Positions 19,961-32,444 of a stretch of DNA of 64,000 nucleotides are shown one piece after another. Numbering within the stretch: the first letter of the stretch is position 1; the number at the start of each line of letters is the position of its first letter. The notes under the pieces were generated by a model. That model ran no database searches and had not been told where the DNA came from. It saw only the letters and a list, made by a program, of their open reading frames with translations. The position numbers were made by a program, and so were the translations under genes. The stretch covers positions 44,391-108,390 of the forward strand of contig NW_019091648.1 of assembly GCF_001949145.1 (NCBI RefSeq), given 5' to 3'. Origin of the DNA: Acanthaster planci. Lineage: Eukaryota > Echinodermata > Asteroidea > Valvatida > Acanthasteridae.

Positions 19961-22900
19961 ATTCTTTTTCTTCTGCTCAAAGCCCCTTTGTTTGGTGCAC
20001 GCTTTTTCTACGCACCACTTTATTTATTTTGCAACTTCATATCTTCATCAAACTTATGCAGAGTTGGTCCTAGAAGCATGACGTCATGATGACGTCATCA
20101 AGTGACTTATTATTCATTTCTACACTTTTGTTTTAGCCCATTGACTTTGTACACGCTTTAAAGGCAAAATTTGGGTTGCTTCGCGATCCTCGATCGTCAT
20201 CAAAGTTACAGCCGGTGAAGATCATTATTCAAAATCATTTTCTATTTTATGACGTTACGGTGACGTCATTGCCTTATTCTATAATGATTTTGTAATACTT
20301 TAGTTTTCCTTATATGTTTTGTACACGTTTCTCTACTTATCACAAGTGAACGAGTAGCCCTTTTCTTCGGACGAAAGGACAAAAGAGAAGTTAGCTACTT
20401 TACGCACTGTTTTTTGACTGAAAATATGCCTTAGCGTGCGAATATGAAGTAATATTTCATAAAAATTGTTCAGTTTAAGCTTAAATCGCGCGACACGAAC
20501 TTAAGGGAGCAGCATTTCTGCAAACGAGTTGAAGGTCCCTTGACTTTGTACACGTTTTCGAATCACAATTTTGGTAATTTTGCAATGTTTGATTATTGAC
20601 AAAGTGGTAGCCAACAAAAACCCTGATGCAAGATTTATTGAAAATGAACGACGTCATGATGACTTCATCACCTTATTTTAGATTGATTTTTGAATATTTA
20701 AGTTTTCCCCATAAGTTTTGTACAGTTTTTTTGACTAGGCGTGAAACATGTAAACTTCAAAGCCTTTTATCTCCTGAAGGACATGTCCTATCTGGTTGAA
20801 ATTTTGCAGACAACTAGAAAAAGATAAGTGTTACAGACAAATACAGGCCTCCTGTGCTGATGACGCCATCAGGATACCAGTCACATGACATTAAAGGTGC
20901 CCTTTTTAAGGCCTAATATCTCCTAACGCACATGTCCGATCGGGTTGAAATCTTACAGATATCTCAGAAGGGAAGTGCTTTAGACAAAAAATGACCTGAT
21001 GTGATTATGGCGTCATCTTATGAGGAGTCATGTGACATTAAGATTGCGCTTTTCAAAGCACTATGTCTCGTGAAGTACATATGTCCCATTGGGATAAAAT
21101 ATTGCAGATATCTAAAAAAGGGTGCTTTAGACGAAAAAAAAGACCAGATGTGATGATGACGTCATCTTGTTACAGGTCACCTGACATTAAAGTTGCACTC
21201 GTCAAAGCACTATATCTCGTGAAGTACATTTCCGTTTGAGATGAAACCTTGCAGATTACTTAGAAGGGCAGTGCTTTAAACATTGACCAGATGTGATGAT
21301 GACATCATCTTTTGACAAGTCAGGTGACATTAAGGATGCACTCTTTAAACCACGGATTTTTTTTAATTAATCTTAAACAATTCTTTCAAAACCTCAAAAT
21401 AAGAAAAAGCCGTGTGTTTTTTCCCTCGAACAAACGCACACACTTCTAGTTGGCTATTTTGCAAAAATGGCATTTTTTGTTTTTTGTTTTTTTCGGCTTT
21501 TTCGCAATTTTGCGAAAAAGCCTTTGGAATATTCAGGATTTTTTTAGGGGGGTTCTTCTTTTTTTTGGTCCCAAAGCCCATAGACTTTGCACACGTTATT
21601 TCTGTGCAGGACTTTCGCCATTAATCTATGTCGCACAGCATTCAAAGTCGTCATAGACATAGTCACGATGACGTCATCAAGTGATTTATTATTGATTTTT
21701 TCAGCCCATTTACGTTGTACACGTTTTCGAGGCACTATTTCGGTACTTTAGTAATCGTTGATCGTCGTCAAATTTACAGCATACACTGACTATAAAACGA
21801 AGATACTACTGAAATATTCACGTCACGATGACGTCATTAAGTGATTTATTATTAAATATTAGATAATCCGTTAAATTTATAAAAATCCATATAAAATCAA
21901 CCGTGGCCTCCCGCAACATTCTGTTTGCAGTAAGTGCCAGGGTAAAATGTGGTCTTGAATTCATCTCGTGTGGGTCATATCACGTGGCCCTTCCTTCCGG
22001 TCGAAACCAGTAGTGGTCTATTGTTTAAAAATGGTAATAGGTATCAAGTTATTTTCAACGGTGTTAGTCTGTCGGGGTGTTGTATTCTTCAAATCATCTA
22101 CTGATGACATCACCTAATTATCGAGCGCTCTCTAGCGACAGGTTACAAATTCCTAAAATGAATTTTTGAATAGATGTCTGTGGCAAAGTTTGTTTGAATT
22201 GCCTGAAAATTTATTTAGATGATCATCTTTTACCTGTCAACACGTGTGTGAAGTTTGGTGCTGATGACGTCATCACACCGGAAGTTACAATAAGAACCTC
22301 TTTTATGCTATAAAATTCGGTAAAAAATCAACCGTTAGAGAGATGACAGCTAAAACATTGGAGTCAGCTGCATGAAGTGCATAACTGGTGTACTTTTTCA
22401 CACACATGAAGTGCCGCCGAGAAAAAAAACCCTTAAAATATAAATTGCCAACTCGAAAATCCCATTTCGGTACTGCGTTTGTGTATTGGACGCCCAATAT
22501 CTGCCTGCAACATAGACGGCGCAGAGTGCGCAGGGCATATACTCGGGACTTGGCAGGATGCCGACCACGTGCTGCCGAGAGCAGATCACACTGTATAGAA
22601 CGCCAAAAGAGACAAATGTTTAAAATATCTAATCTGTGCCTTTTCCACGGTGAGTATAATGTTTTGTATTGTATATTGTATTCTACATGTCTTATTGGTT
22701 TGACACCTAGCAGGTAGTTAGGAAGGGAATGTTTACAAACGGAAATTGACCTCACGTAATGACAATGCCATCAGCAGACGAGTCACGTGACATTAAAGGT
22801 GCACAATTTAAAGTACTATATCTCCTTAAGTGTATATTCACTTTGTCGAAAATTAACAGGAATTTAGAAAGGTGTTTTAGACAAAACAGACCACCTCATG

Positions 22901-25900
22901 TGATGATGACGTCATCAGAGGATCATGTCACGTGACATTAAAGATCCACTTCTCCAAGTGCTTTATCTCTTGAAGTCATTATCCGATTGGGTTAAAACCC
23001 CTGTGATATCTTGGAAGGGAAATGCTGTAGGCAAATATTGACCTCGAATGTCTCACGTGACATTAAAGGTGACTATTTAAAACTCAATATCTCCTTAAGT
23101 ATATATCCAATTGGGTTCAAACCTTACATATATCTTGAAAAGGAAGTGCTTTGGTGAAATTTTTACCTGAATGTAATGATGACGTCATCAGGAAACAAGT
23201 CACATTTAAAGTGCACACACCTCAAAGCACTGTATTTCCTGTAGTACATGTCCGATTGGGTTCAAATCTTGCAGAAAAAGCCCTCTGTTTTGTTATCAGA
23301 CAGATAAGCTCTAGTTTCTTCTTCCGACCCAAATCTCCTTTGTTTAGAGCATGTTTTTGCTACCCAAGACTTTGGTCCCTTAGCAATTTTGGATCTTTAT
23401 CCAACTTACGTCAATGAACAACCCTTATGCACAGAGGATCTCAGATCAATGACGTTATGGTGACGTCATCAGCTGATTTATTATTCATTTTTTAAATATT
23501 TATTTCAGCCCATTGACTTTGTACGCTTTTTTCAACAGCCAGACCTCATGACTCTGGTCAATCTTACTGATTTCATGTTTGGGCACACTCGTACTCCACC
23601 ACGTAAGGAGGGCCCCAGAACAAAATCGTCATAATGACATAATCAGGGGTCACGTGGCATGAGATTAAAGGTGCAGTATTTCTCCAGAGGGATTGTACAC
23701 GGTGTTTTTTTACAAAGTGGTGTTATCGATCTGAATGACTTTGGGGTTCTCAACTTCAGCCAAGGATTACTATGAGAACGACAGAGAAATCGTAATTTTT
23801 GGTTTGCATTTGATTACAAATATACTCTAGTATTTAAATATGAAGTAATATTTTGAAAAAAGGTTTGACCTAGACGCAAATCACATGACAGTGATTTAAA
23901 GGTACAGTTTATCTGCGTGAGGTTTTAGCCCATTGACTTTGTACACGTGTTCGAGGCACTATTTTAGTCTCTTAGCAATCTTCAATCATCATCAAACTTA
24001 CACCTAGCACAGACCCTAATAGCAAATAATTTTCAAATGTAGTGACGTCATCATCATCATCATATGATTTTTTAACGTAATTTAAAATCTTCGTTTTTCC
24101 CATAGACTTTGTACACAGATTTGAAGGTGTATTTTCTTTGCTTAGCAATCTTCAATCTGTCTTAAAATTATGCCAAGCACAGACACTGAGGCAAATATTC
24201 TATCCAAAAAATGACGTAATGGTGACGTAATCATTTAAATCAGTTTGGAATTTTTGAATCTCTATATTTTCCCGAAGACTTTGTATGCAGATTTGAAGGC
24301 ATATTTTCTTCGGTTAGCGACCTTTCATCTGGATCAAAGTTATACCAAGCACAGATACTCCAGAAGAGATCCTGGCAAATTAATGACGTTGCCATTACGT
24401 CATCATGAGGCTAGTCACATGACATTAAATGTGCTATCTTCAAAGCACTATATACCGTGAAGAACATGTCCGATTGGGTTCAAACCTTATCCAAATATGG
24501 TAGTATCCCAATTGAAGGATTGCCCTTTTCTTGAGGGCAAAAGAAAATGCGAAAAAGCCCTTTGCTCTGTCCTTAAGACGGACAAAACTTCTAGTTCAAG
24601 ATTTTTCCCCAAAGGTTTTGTAAACGTTTTTCAACAGCCAGACTTGCAGACTGTTCTCTATCTGACTCGATGGATGTCATTTCGGGATCCTGAGCCCTGC
24701 AGTTTGAGAGGGTTTAGCAAAGAACTGTCATGATGACGTCATCACGTGATTTATTGTTGAATTTAGAATATTTAAATTTTCTCCATAGGTTTTGTACACT
24801 TTTTAAGTCAAAGACTAATGCACTCATACACCTGAGTGACGTTGTATTGGGAGCATAGGTATTCCATCATTCTGTGGGGCTGTCAAAATGAAATCGTCAT
24901 GGTGGCGTCATCAGGGGTTAGGTGACATGAGACTAAATTTGCAGGCTCCTCCGTAGGTTTTGTACACGTTTTTCTACTACGCAATGTTATCGGTCATAAT
25001 GAGAGTATTCCTGAACTTCGGCTGAGGATTACTATGAAAACGAAAGAAGGATCTATATTTTTGTGTTCGTTTGATTACAAATATACCCAAGAGTCCGAAT
25101 ATCAAATAATATTTCATATTTTTTCAATATAAATGCAAATCACGTAACGTGACTTTAAAGTTGAAGTTTTTCTGCGTTGGTTTTGTGCATGTTTTTCGAG
25201 CGTTAAAGACTAGTGCACTCAAAGTCACTCAAATGTATATTTGAGTGACTTTTTATTAGGATTATGGTAGTCCAACACTCTGTGGGGCCCTCAAAATAAA
25301 ATTGTCACGTTAGTATGATCCCGAGTCATGACATGAGATTAAACCTGCATATTTCTCCATATGTTTTGTACATGTTTTTCTACTAATGACTGAGTATTCG
25401 TCATCTTCGACTTAAGATTACTATGGGAAGGAAAGAGAACTCAAAATTCGTTCGGCTATAGATATACCCAAGAGTGAAAATATCAAGTAGTATTTCAAAC
25501 TTTTTTTAGTTTGACCGCAAATCACGTGACATGTACTTAAAGGAGAGTTTTTCTTCGTGTGTTTAAGCCCATTGACTTTGTACATGTTTTCAGGACAGTA
25601 TTATGGTAACTTCAACATCGGTGATCGTTTTCAGTTACAGCCAAGAAAGACCCTGATACAAGAATTATTCCAGATTGATGACGTCATAATGACGCCACCT
25701 TGTGATTTTTTAGCTAATTTTATTTTTCCCCATTAAACAACGTGAAATCTGGAACAGTTCTGTGGTTGTTGCTGTAACAACCACTATTTCTAGTTGATTT
25801 TGGGAATATTAATTTTTTTTGCCATAGGGTTTGTACACGTTTTCTCCCTTCAATCGACTTTGGCAGTTTACTAATTCTGATAGGCTCCAGACTTGGTAGG

Positions 25901-27150
25901 TACTCAGACATTAATTCAAGGATGATCCTAGAAGAAGTTCATCATGATGACGTCATCACGAGATATATTTTTGGACTTTCAATATTTAATATTTTGCCAT
26001 AGGTTTTGTACACTTTTTTACGACAGTCTGTTTTCCAGTTAAATGAGTGAGTAGTCCTCCCCTTCGCCGGAGAATTTCCACCAAAACGAATCAGAAATCA
26101 GACTAAATTTTGTTCGATTACAAATATACCCAAGAGTTAAAAATTTCTAACAATATTTCATAAAAATATGTCAGTTTAAACAGAAATCATGAGACATCAA
26201 CTTAAAGGAGCAGTTTCTCTGCATGTGTTTCAGCCAATTGATTTTGTACATGTTTTGAAGCCACCGTCATAGTAACTTCGCGATGTTTGATTGTTATCAT
26301 GGTGATAGCCCAACAAACCCTCATACAACAATTATTCTAAATGGACGACGTCATAAGAACATCACCATCTGATTTATTATTACTTTTCAGTATTTATTTC
26401 AGCCCATTCACTTTGTACCCGTTTTCAAGCCCCGATTTTGGTAACTTCCCGATGTTTGATTGTTATCGAAATTACAGCCTACAAGGAACCTGATAAAAAA
26501 ATTTCAAATTTATTGCGTCATGATGACTTTGTCACCTATTTTATTATTAATTTTTGGATATTTAGTTTTCCCTTTAAGTTTTAAACACGTTTTACACACA
26601 GCCAGTCTGCGGCACCCTGGTCGATCTGACGTATTTCACTTATGTACACTCGAAGTCCATCATGGAGAGAGGCTCCGAGGAAAAAAAAATGTCAAAATGA
26701 CATCATCAGGGGTCACGTGACATCAGATTAAAGCTGCCGTTTTTTCCCTAGGTTTTGTACACGTTTTACTACTGAAAACAATGAGTGAGTATCGTTAACG
26801 TAGACTCAAGATCACTAAGAGAACGAAAGAGAATTGATATATGTTACGCTCAGCTTTTTTATTTAAAATATACCCAAGAGTCTAAATAAATATCAAGTAA
26901 TATTTCATGAAATGTTTTCAGTTTAAACTCTAATCAGGTGACATGACTTTGAAGGAGCAGTTTTTCTGCATTGGTGTTTTCAGCCCTTTGACTTTGTACA
27001 TGTTTTTAAACCACAATTTTAGTGATTTTGCAATGTTTGATCGTTATCACATTGATAGCCAACAAAAACCTAATACAAAAATTATTCCGAGTGGATGATG
27101 GCATGATGATGTCGTCATCTTATTTTTTATTGATTTTTCAACATTTATTT
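19561..27150. repeat. Long degenerate repeat array with CRE- and E-box-like palindromes
   Basis: Units of roughly 150-450 bp recur without strict phase. Shared phrases are CCCATTGACTTTGTACACGT (for example 20146, 23509, 23931), TGACGTCATCA (20091, 21668, 23182, 24734, 25946 and more), CACGTGACATTAAAGGTGC (22784, 22929, 23054) and TCTCCTGAAGTACATGTCCG. Occasional stretches such as 23700-23840, 25000-25150 and 26750-26900 form a second unit type (ATTACAAATATACCCAAGAG). Apart from a possible exon at 22406, no coding sequence is supported. It resembles an old tandem or satellite-like array whose units have diverged and been shuffled. Confidence 0.7.
22406..22649 (+). other. Possible first exon inside the repeat array
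   Basis: A non-repetitive, CpG-richer island. From an ATG at 22406 an open frame of 81 codons (MKCRREKKPLKYKLPTRK, later basic RRRRVRRAYTRD and PRAAESRSHCIERQKRQ) ends at a good donor-like site CACG|GTGAGTATA. No acceptor or partner exon can be named. The opposite strand also has a 150-codon ORF, so openness alone is weak evidence. Confidence 0.2.
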
Positions 27151-27183
27151 CAGCCCCTTGATTTTGACCCCTGACCTACTTTT

Positions 27184-28015
27184 CCCCTGACCGACTCGCC
27201 CCCTGGCCAACTCGCGCCCTAAGTTATCCAAGCACGTATGGCCTGCCCATTCACCATTTAATAAAAAACACAATCAGTCAGAGATGGAATCGGTGATTGC
27301 TGCCCTTAAAAATAGGTTCTGGGGTTTGCAGCGGACACTGAAAGTTGAGAATTATGACAGTTAAACTGTTCAAAGCTTGGTGGATATTCCATTTCTGTTG
27401 CGCCACAACACCCACACTCTACCATATTAATTAACTTTGCGGACTATTTCGGATAAAAAAAGGTACATAATGGCATAATGTCCGGCGACGCAAACCTAGG
27501 GAAGTGTTAAGGAGACATGATTTATGACGAAGGAGTAAATTATAATTATTCTAGTCAGGTATAACTAGCTGGGAAACACCAAATGGAAATTGACAAGTTT
27601 GGAATGTCTTCTCAACTACATCACATCGTTTAATTAAAAAAGCTACCCGAAGAGTATACATTAAGTTACTAGTAAAAAAATTAAAAACACTCTCAAAGAT
27701 ATTAAATGCCAAAAAAAGGAAGCAAAATACGAATATTACGAGTTGAAATCACTCCCAAAAATATGAAGAAAATAAATTTAAACATTTTGGGTCGACTCTT
27801 TCAGCGCTTGTCTGAACTGGGTACATAACAACAGAACTGGATATCAGGTCCCTACAACAAGATTCGCCTACTTGTAAGTGATTAGTGGTGATGTCCAAAT
27901 ATCCATCACGTCCGTGAATCGTTCGTGTCGCGTCGTTGGTTAGAACATTGGTATTTTTTAATACATTGGGCTGGCCATATTTGCTTGACGTTCCTAGGGG
28001 CGAGTCGGTCAGGGG
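27184..28015. repeat. Inverted-repeat-bounded unit, about 830 bp
   Basis: CCCCTGACCGACTCGCCCC at 27184-27202 is repeated exactly, in inverse, at 27997-28015, with looser similarity just outside. The interior is AT-rich and non-coding. It could be a small non-autonomous transposon or a rearranged copy of a GTCCGAGTT-type satellite. The minus-strand ORF at 27749-28165 spans the right arm and is probably not coding. Confidence 0.45.
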
Positions 28016-28214
28016 GCAAGTGGATCTGACACCGGTTTTCCAACCACCATGCCTGTTCAAACTCGAAAACTGAGAAATTCTGGGAAGCCTGTGCCAATGT
28101 TTCCCTGCATTACGTTTATTCAAGATGACGTTATATTTCGGCAGCATGCAGTGCAAAAGTGTCATTTACCAAATGCTAAAATGTAAAAGTGGACAAAATT
28201 AATTTTCAACAAGT

Positions 28215-28330
28215 TAATCGCGCTCCTGGGGTTGGGTCCAAGTTAACTCAGGGTGGGTCCGAGTTGGTCGTAGGTCCGAGTTAGTTTTGGGTCCGAGTTG
28301 GTTTTGGTCCGAGTTGACTCGAAACCCTGA
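28215..28330. repeat. Short tandem repeat GGGTCCGAGTTGG type
   Basis: Five or so copies of GGTCCGAGTTRG with variable 5-12 bp spacers. Its sequence is related to the GACTCGCCCC arms of the neighbouring inverted repeat. Confidence 0.6.
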
Positions 28331-28490
28331 AACCCACCAGGCCAAGCAACATAATCGCGTCCCCCTCGGACTTACATACCACTGTCGAAACGTCCCGGTA
28401 CGCAATGTTCTTATCAAACATTTTCATACACTCTGACATGATGCGGCCAGATGATTTTTCCGCGTTCATTCAGAACTGAATCTGCTTGCC

Positions 28491-28516
28491 CTGAAGAAGG
28501 TACTCAGTTACCGAAA
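28491..28516 (+). other. Hammerhead-ribozyme-like core motif
   Basis: CTGAAGA, then GGTA-CTCAGT-TACC able to form a short stem, then GAAA. This order (CUGANGA, stem II, GAAA) is that of a hammerhead core, and Penelope-like elements are known to carry such motifs. A one-base bulge precedes the stem and I could not assign stems I and III with confidence. Confidence 0.2.
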
Positions 28517-29049
28517 GCTCGGTAATCACATATTCCAAAGCACTGATTTTATATTATATTCTTGTCAATAGGATTGGCAAGTTGCTGAGGACATTTGCGT
28601 ATGGTTCACGAGGTTCCGGACAAGTACCCGCCACGCACTGTCGAAGTCGTTAATTTCCAAACGTTGAATATGGGGAACCCCACCTTCTGGTGACAACACT
28701 GCTCCTATGGTGCAGTGGCTAGCGTCTGTTTACAGAATAATAGCGGTGGTCCCCACCATTTTAATGTGGGGAAACGATTAACATAAATAAATTATGATTT
28801 CGTTTAATAATTCACTAACTGGACCAGTGGAGGGCGATCGTGTACTTACTGCTAAAGTCAATTGCCAAAAGGTAGCCAGCTGCATATGGAAATTAATCTA
28901 AAAATAGAGCTGTATCCATGCAGAGGAGGGATATGTCTGCAACGACTTAAATTTTTGGCTGGTAGAAACGAGTCGAAAAGAAAAAGTAGTTGGGTTTGGA
29001 AGGGGAAGAATGTGAGGGGTCTTCGTAATGGCCTCTCTTGTGAACCCTA
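28517..29049. other. No gene seen
   Basis: Unremarkable sequence between the hammerhead-like motif and the decayed Gypsy. TGGTGCAGTGG at 28708 resembles a tRNA A box but no B box follows. Confidence 0.5.
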
Positions 29050-29339
29050 AGACACACCGCGGCTGGTGCAGATTGCTTGCTTCCTCCCATGCGACTGCGG
29101 GAACGATTATCAATGTGATTCTAATCAAAACTGTTTTACAATAAATCAGCACATCTGAAGCTACTGGACGCCTGCTTCTCTGGAGTATTACTCTGGTGCT
29201 TTTATTCGTCGCAAGTGGGACCAGACCCGGTTGTCAAATCTGACATGTTCACTACGTGCATGTCAAGCTGAGCACCCAGCAGCACAACTTCGCGCATACT
29301 ACAGTAGCGCAACACCGGTACCGTAACCAGTGTGTCTTT

Positions 29340-30135
29340 GCAGTGCTCGAACGCCGTCTGACATGACAGTCAGCCGACTAAGTGAAAGCCTTCCTGACTC
29401 TTTGTTTGCGTGGGTGTGAAGAGGACTATCGATTGCGGCAAAGTCTGTGATAAAGAGGGGATAGTAAGACGCAAGACCCAGGAAACTCCGGACCTCCCGT
29501 CAGGTTCGCTGGTTGCGGCCAGATTCTGATGACAGGAACTTTCTCTTTGTCTGTTCTTACCCCCTCGGCCGACACCACATCATCCAGATAGGACACTTCC
29601 GCTCATGAAAATGTCACACTTCTTGGGTGGCCAGTCTCTGGTAGTGCTCCCAAAACCGGTAGTCCGGTAGTCCATGCAAAAAAGCGAACAGAGCCGTCCT
29701 TCCTGGCGAGCAACCACAGGTGAGGACCACGGGATACTAGAGGGCTCAATTACACCCTGGTGCACCATTTGGTCTACCTGTTCCTATGCCTCCCGCCGTT
29801 TATAGAGCAGTAACCTCCTCGGTGGAGGCCGTATTGATTTTATGCGGGACCAACTTTGTCCACCCAAGCCTGCCGTTTGGACCACTGAACGCCTCCAAAA
29901 ACTTAGAGAGAAGCTCTGCCAGCCTTGGAGCGTCGACTCCAGCAGCCCGCAGCACCTCGACCAAAGAGGTCCTGCACTTCCTCTTGGGCTCTTTTCCTCT
30001 TCCCAGATTGGCTGAAGGGTAACGCTGGGCAGCTCTTGGCTCGACCACGTCAAAGTCATCTGTCGGTGAGAACAACACTAGCTGTGTCCCCATATAGACC
30101 GTCACGTGGTCAGCTTTTAGATTGAAGACCCTCAC
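29340..30135 (-). pseudogene. Gypsy reverse transcriptase fragments
   Basis: 30135-29800 has the linker before RT (FLEAFSGPNGRLGWTKLVPH). 29768-29600 has HQGVIEPSSIPWSSPVV and FCMDYRTT, the RT fingers. A deletion then removes the catalytic palm, and around 29580-29480 the connection-region motif SAEGVRTDKEKV appears, followed by a remnant of RNase H. No YxDD motif survives. Confidence 0.65.
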
Positions 30136-30284
30136 CGGTACAGTTCAATTTTTGTGTCAACCGAAATGGTGGCAACCGTAATTTGACAACTCTCTGTTGC
30201 ATCCAAGCTGGGATAAACCACCCTCACCATCGCCGCGTTGGCTGATGACCCCCGGAATGATAGCCTCGTGTCAGGCTGGCACCA

Positions 30285-30690
30285 CTATGTTATTGTCACT
30301 TGCCCCCTTCTAGTGGAACTGTCTTCCCGTTGATAATGACCGCCGTTGTCGCCCAACTCGCAGTGGTATTTATATGGGAGATAGGTGCCCAGAATCACCT
30401 CCGGTTCGATGTTGGCATGATTTATGAGCTGCTCCCCGGCCTGCAAGTTGGCCAAACCTTTTGCTGCCATGGAGCTGCCATCTGGCATTCTCAAAGAAAT
30501 TAGGCTTGGTTTCTCCACCTGGGGCAAGGCATTGAACACCCGCTCCGACTTCAACCTCACTGCTGCTCCGGTGTCTCCAAAGTAACGAACCGCCTTCCTG
30601 GCTACTTTATCCGTCGACAGTTTCCCCGAATTTTTCCCACTATGGCTGATGATGTCACTTCGCACTCCCAAATGACGTGGTAGCATTTGT
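30285..30690 (-). pseudogene. Gypsy zinc-knuckle remnant and aspartic protease
   Basis: Begins with an eroded knuckle (CGSQEANKWHKC, then EC-x10-GK-x2-GNC in place of C-x2-C-x4-H-x4-C), then VRYFGDTGAAVRLKSERVFN, the DTG(A)A active-site loop of a retropepsin, followed by a flap-like region. One of the few readable parts of the element; no obvious second protease motif. Confidence 0.6.
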
Positions 30691-31345
30691 GCCACTTGTT
30701 GGCTTCTTGGCTGCCACAAGAACCACGGCCTTGTTCAACTGAGTTGACTTTATTTGATCTATGTCCAGTTACCTCAGAGTTGTTCCCCAATATTCTCCTT
30801 GTACAGAAGCACTGGCCGAAAGGGAGTGATTCGTACGGTAACCGACGATTCCTTCTTGTTTACACCACCTCGGCAACAACCTAGGCTAGTTTGTGACGGC
30901 CAAGTGGCTGAGTAGCGTAACAAACCTGTCCTCTCGGCTGAGCTTTAGCGGTTGCAAGTAAAAAACGTCTGGTCGACAGGGGGACAGTGACGCTAGTAAC
31001 AGTGTAACAATACATTGCTCTCCGTCTTCTTTGTTCTCGTACGCATCCACGACCTTTGACTGAAGGTGACGATGTTTTAAGCCGCCTTGGCTGGTTTTAG
31101 AAGCATCCTCTATGTACCTCAGGAACTTGTCACCATTTGAAGTTGCGACGATTTCCATCGCAGATTTCTGTGTTCCTGTCTACCACGTAGGGCGAAATTC
31201 AATCAATCAAATACACCAGTGTGTTGAGAAGCTGGGTGGGATTGCAACTGCCGAGAACACTCTTCTGCCACAGTGACTCTTCCTCCTCGACCGTAATCTC
31301 CTCCGCTTGTTTGCGACGTATTCCCAAACCTGCCTTAGCTCAATC
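30690..31345 (-). pseudogene. Crypton-type tyrosine recombinase (KIAA1958/DUF3504-like)
   Basis: Frames on the minus strand show KAGLGIRRKQAEEITVEEEE, then LWQKSVLGSCNPTQLLNTLV; FALRGRQEHRNLRW, which holds the first catalytic Arg; EDASKTSQGGLKHR; DVFYLQPLKL; then YRTNHSLSASAS and VTGHRSNKVNSV. Block order and motifs match the recombinase domain shared by Cryptons and the KIAA1958/QRICH1/ZMYM family. The second catalytic Arg in HSLR is Ser here, and there are stops and frameshifts near 31187, 31065 and 30886. It interrupts the gag of the surrounding Gypsy copy, so it inserted later or was captured. Confidence 0.75.
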
Positions 31346-32444
31346 CATCAAGAGTCATCAGCTGTAGGAAATCTGGAGCCGACAAGAACTTATAGCTTTT
31401 GCCTTTCAACTCATAATGAAGCTGAACGCAGATCACCATCTCATGAAGCGCCCCCCCCGGTAGTCTTCACCAATCTTCTGAAAATGAGCGGAGGCATTAA
31501 CGCTGTTCTCGAATGACTGTTACGTGTATTCAGCAACTGGGAGAAGGTCAATCCGTGACCTATATCATCAAGTACACGTGTATGGAGTGCCTTTTATACA
31601 ATATTACACATCACATATGAATCGAGTAATTAAGCTCATCGTGATGTTCGGTGATGCATCACAGACATCTTTCATGTTGCGAAACATCTGCCAATCGCGA
31701 AACGAATCAACAGCCCACTGGCTTTTCCGTTCCGTACTCTCAGCAAATCTGTAAATGGAAAATATTAATTAACATTTAAAGACGTTACGCGCTATACAGC
31801 AGATTCTCCCTTTCTTAACCCTTATATTTAGCCTTTTTAGACACAAAAAAGCTCTTAAAAAGCTTGCCGAGAATTAGGAATCTTGAGAAAAACTTTTATT
31901 GAAATCATCACAATAAATAAATAAACAAACAGCTACATGTACTTTCTTCTGCCAATGTCCACCATTTCCGAGTCTCCTTTGGGTCCTTATATTGTTTTTA
32001 GTTCCTTGCAACGTCTGTAAGGGTAGCACATCCCGGTTTTTCATCTGCTTAAGCGACCATGATTGCTGCCAATAGCTCGTCATCAGAAATGACACCTTTT
32101 TTTTATGTTTTATTTTGAAGTGGGAAAGGATGTCTTTTCTGTATTTAATGCATGTATCTGACACGCTGGCGGAATCTGCAGTGTCCGAGCGAAATGTGCT
32201 TTGCCGTTAAGGAAAATATTACAATCACTTTAAGAACTAGCCATGTTTTCACCTTGGTGTTCAGAACAAAATTGGCATAGGTGCCATTTGAATCAACCTA
32301 TTTTATGTACTCAGATTGTAGCTGGAGCGTAAAAACACCATAGAACAAAAACAACAATGTAGCTTACGTAACTGTCCCAGCATATCGCTAGATATCACTT
32401 GAAGATTGTATTTGCACACATTCGGTAACGGCGTTTTTTTCCAC

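Noticed and set aside
22303-22755. Minus-strand ORF of 150 codons
   Set aside because: No motif, no splice or start context; opposite strand has an equally open frame with a donor site. Probably chance in a CpG-richer island.
27749-28165. Minus-strand ORF of 138 codons
   Set aside because: Runs through an inverted-repeat arm and AT-rich filler; no recognisable protein pattern.
28708-28718. tRNA-like A box TGGTGCAGTGG
   Set aside because: No B box or cloverleaf downstream; at most a SINE trace.
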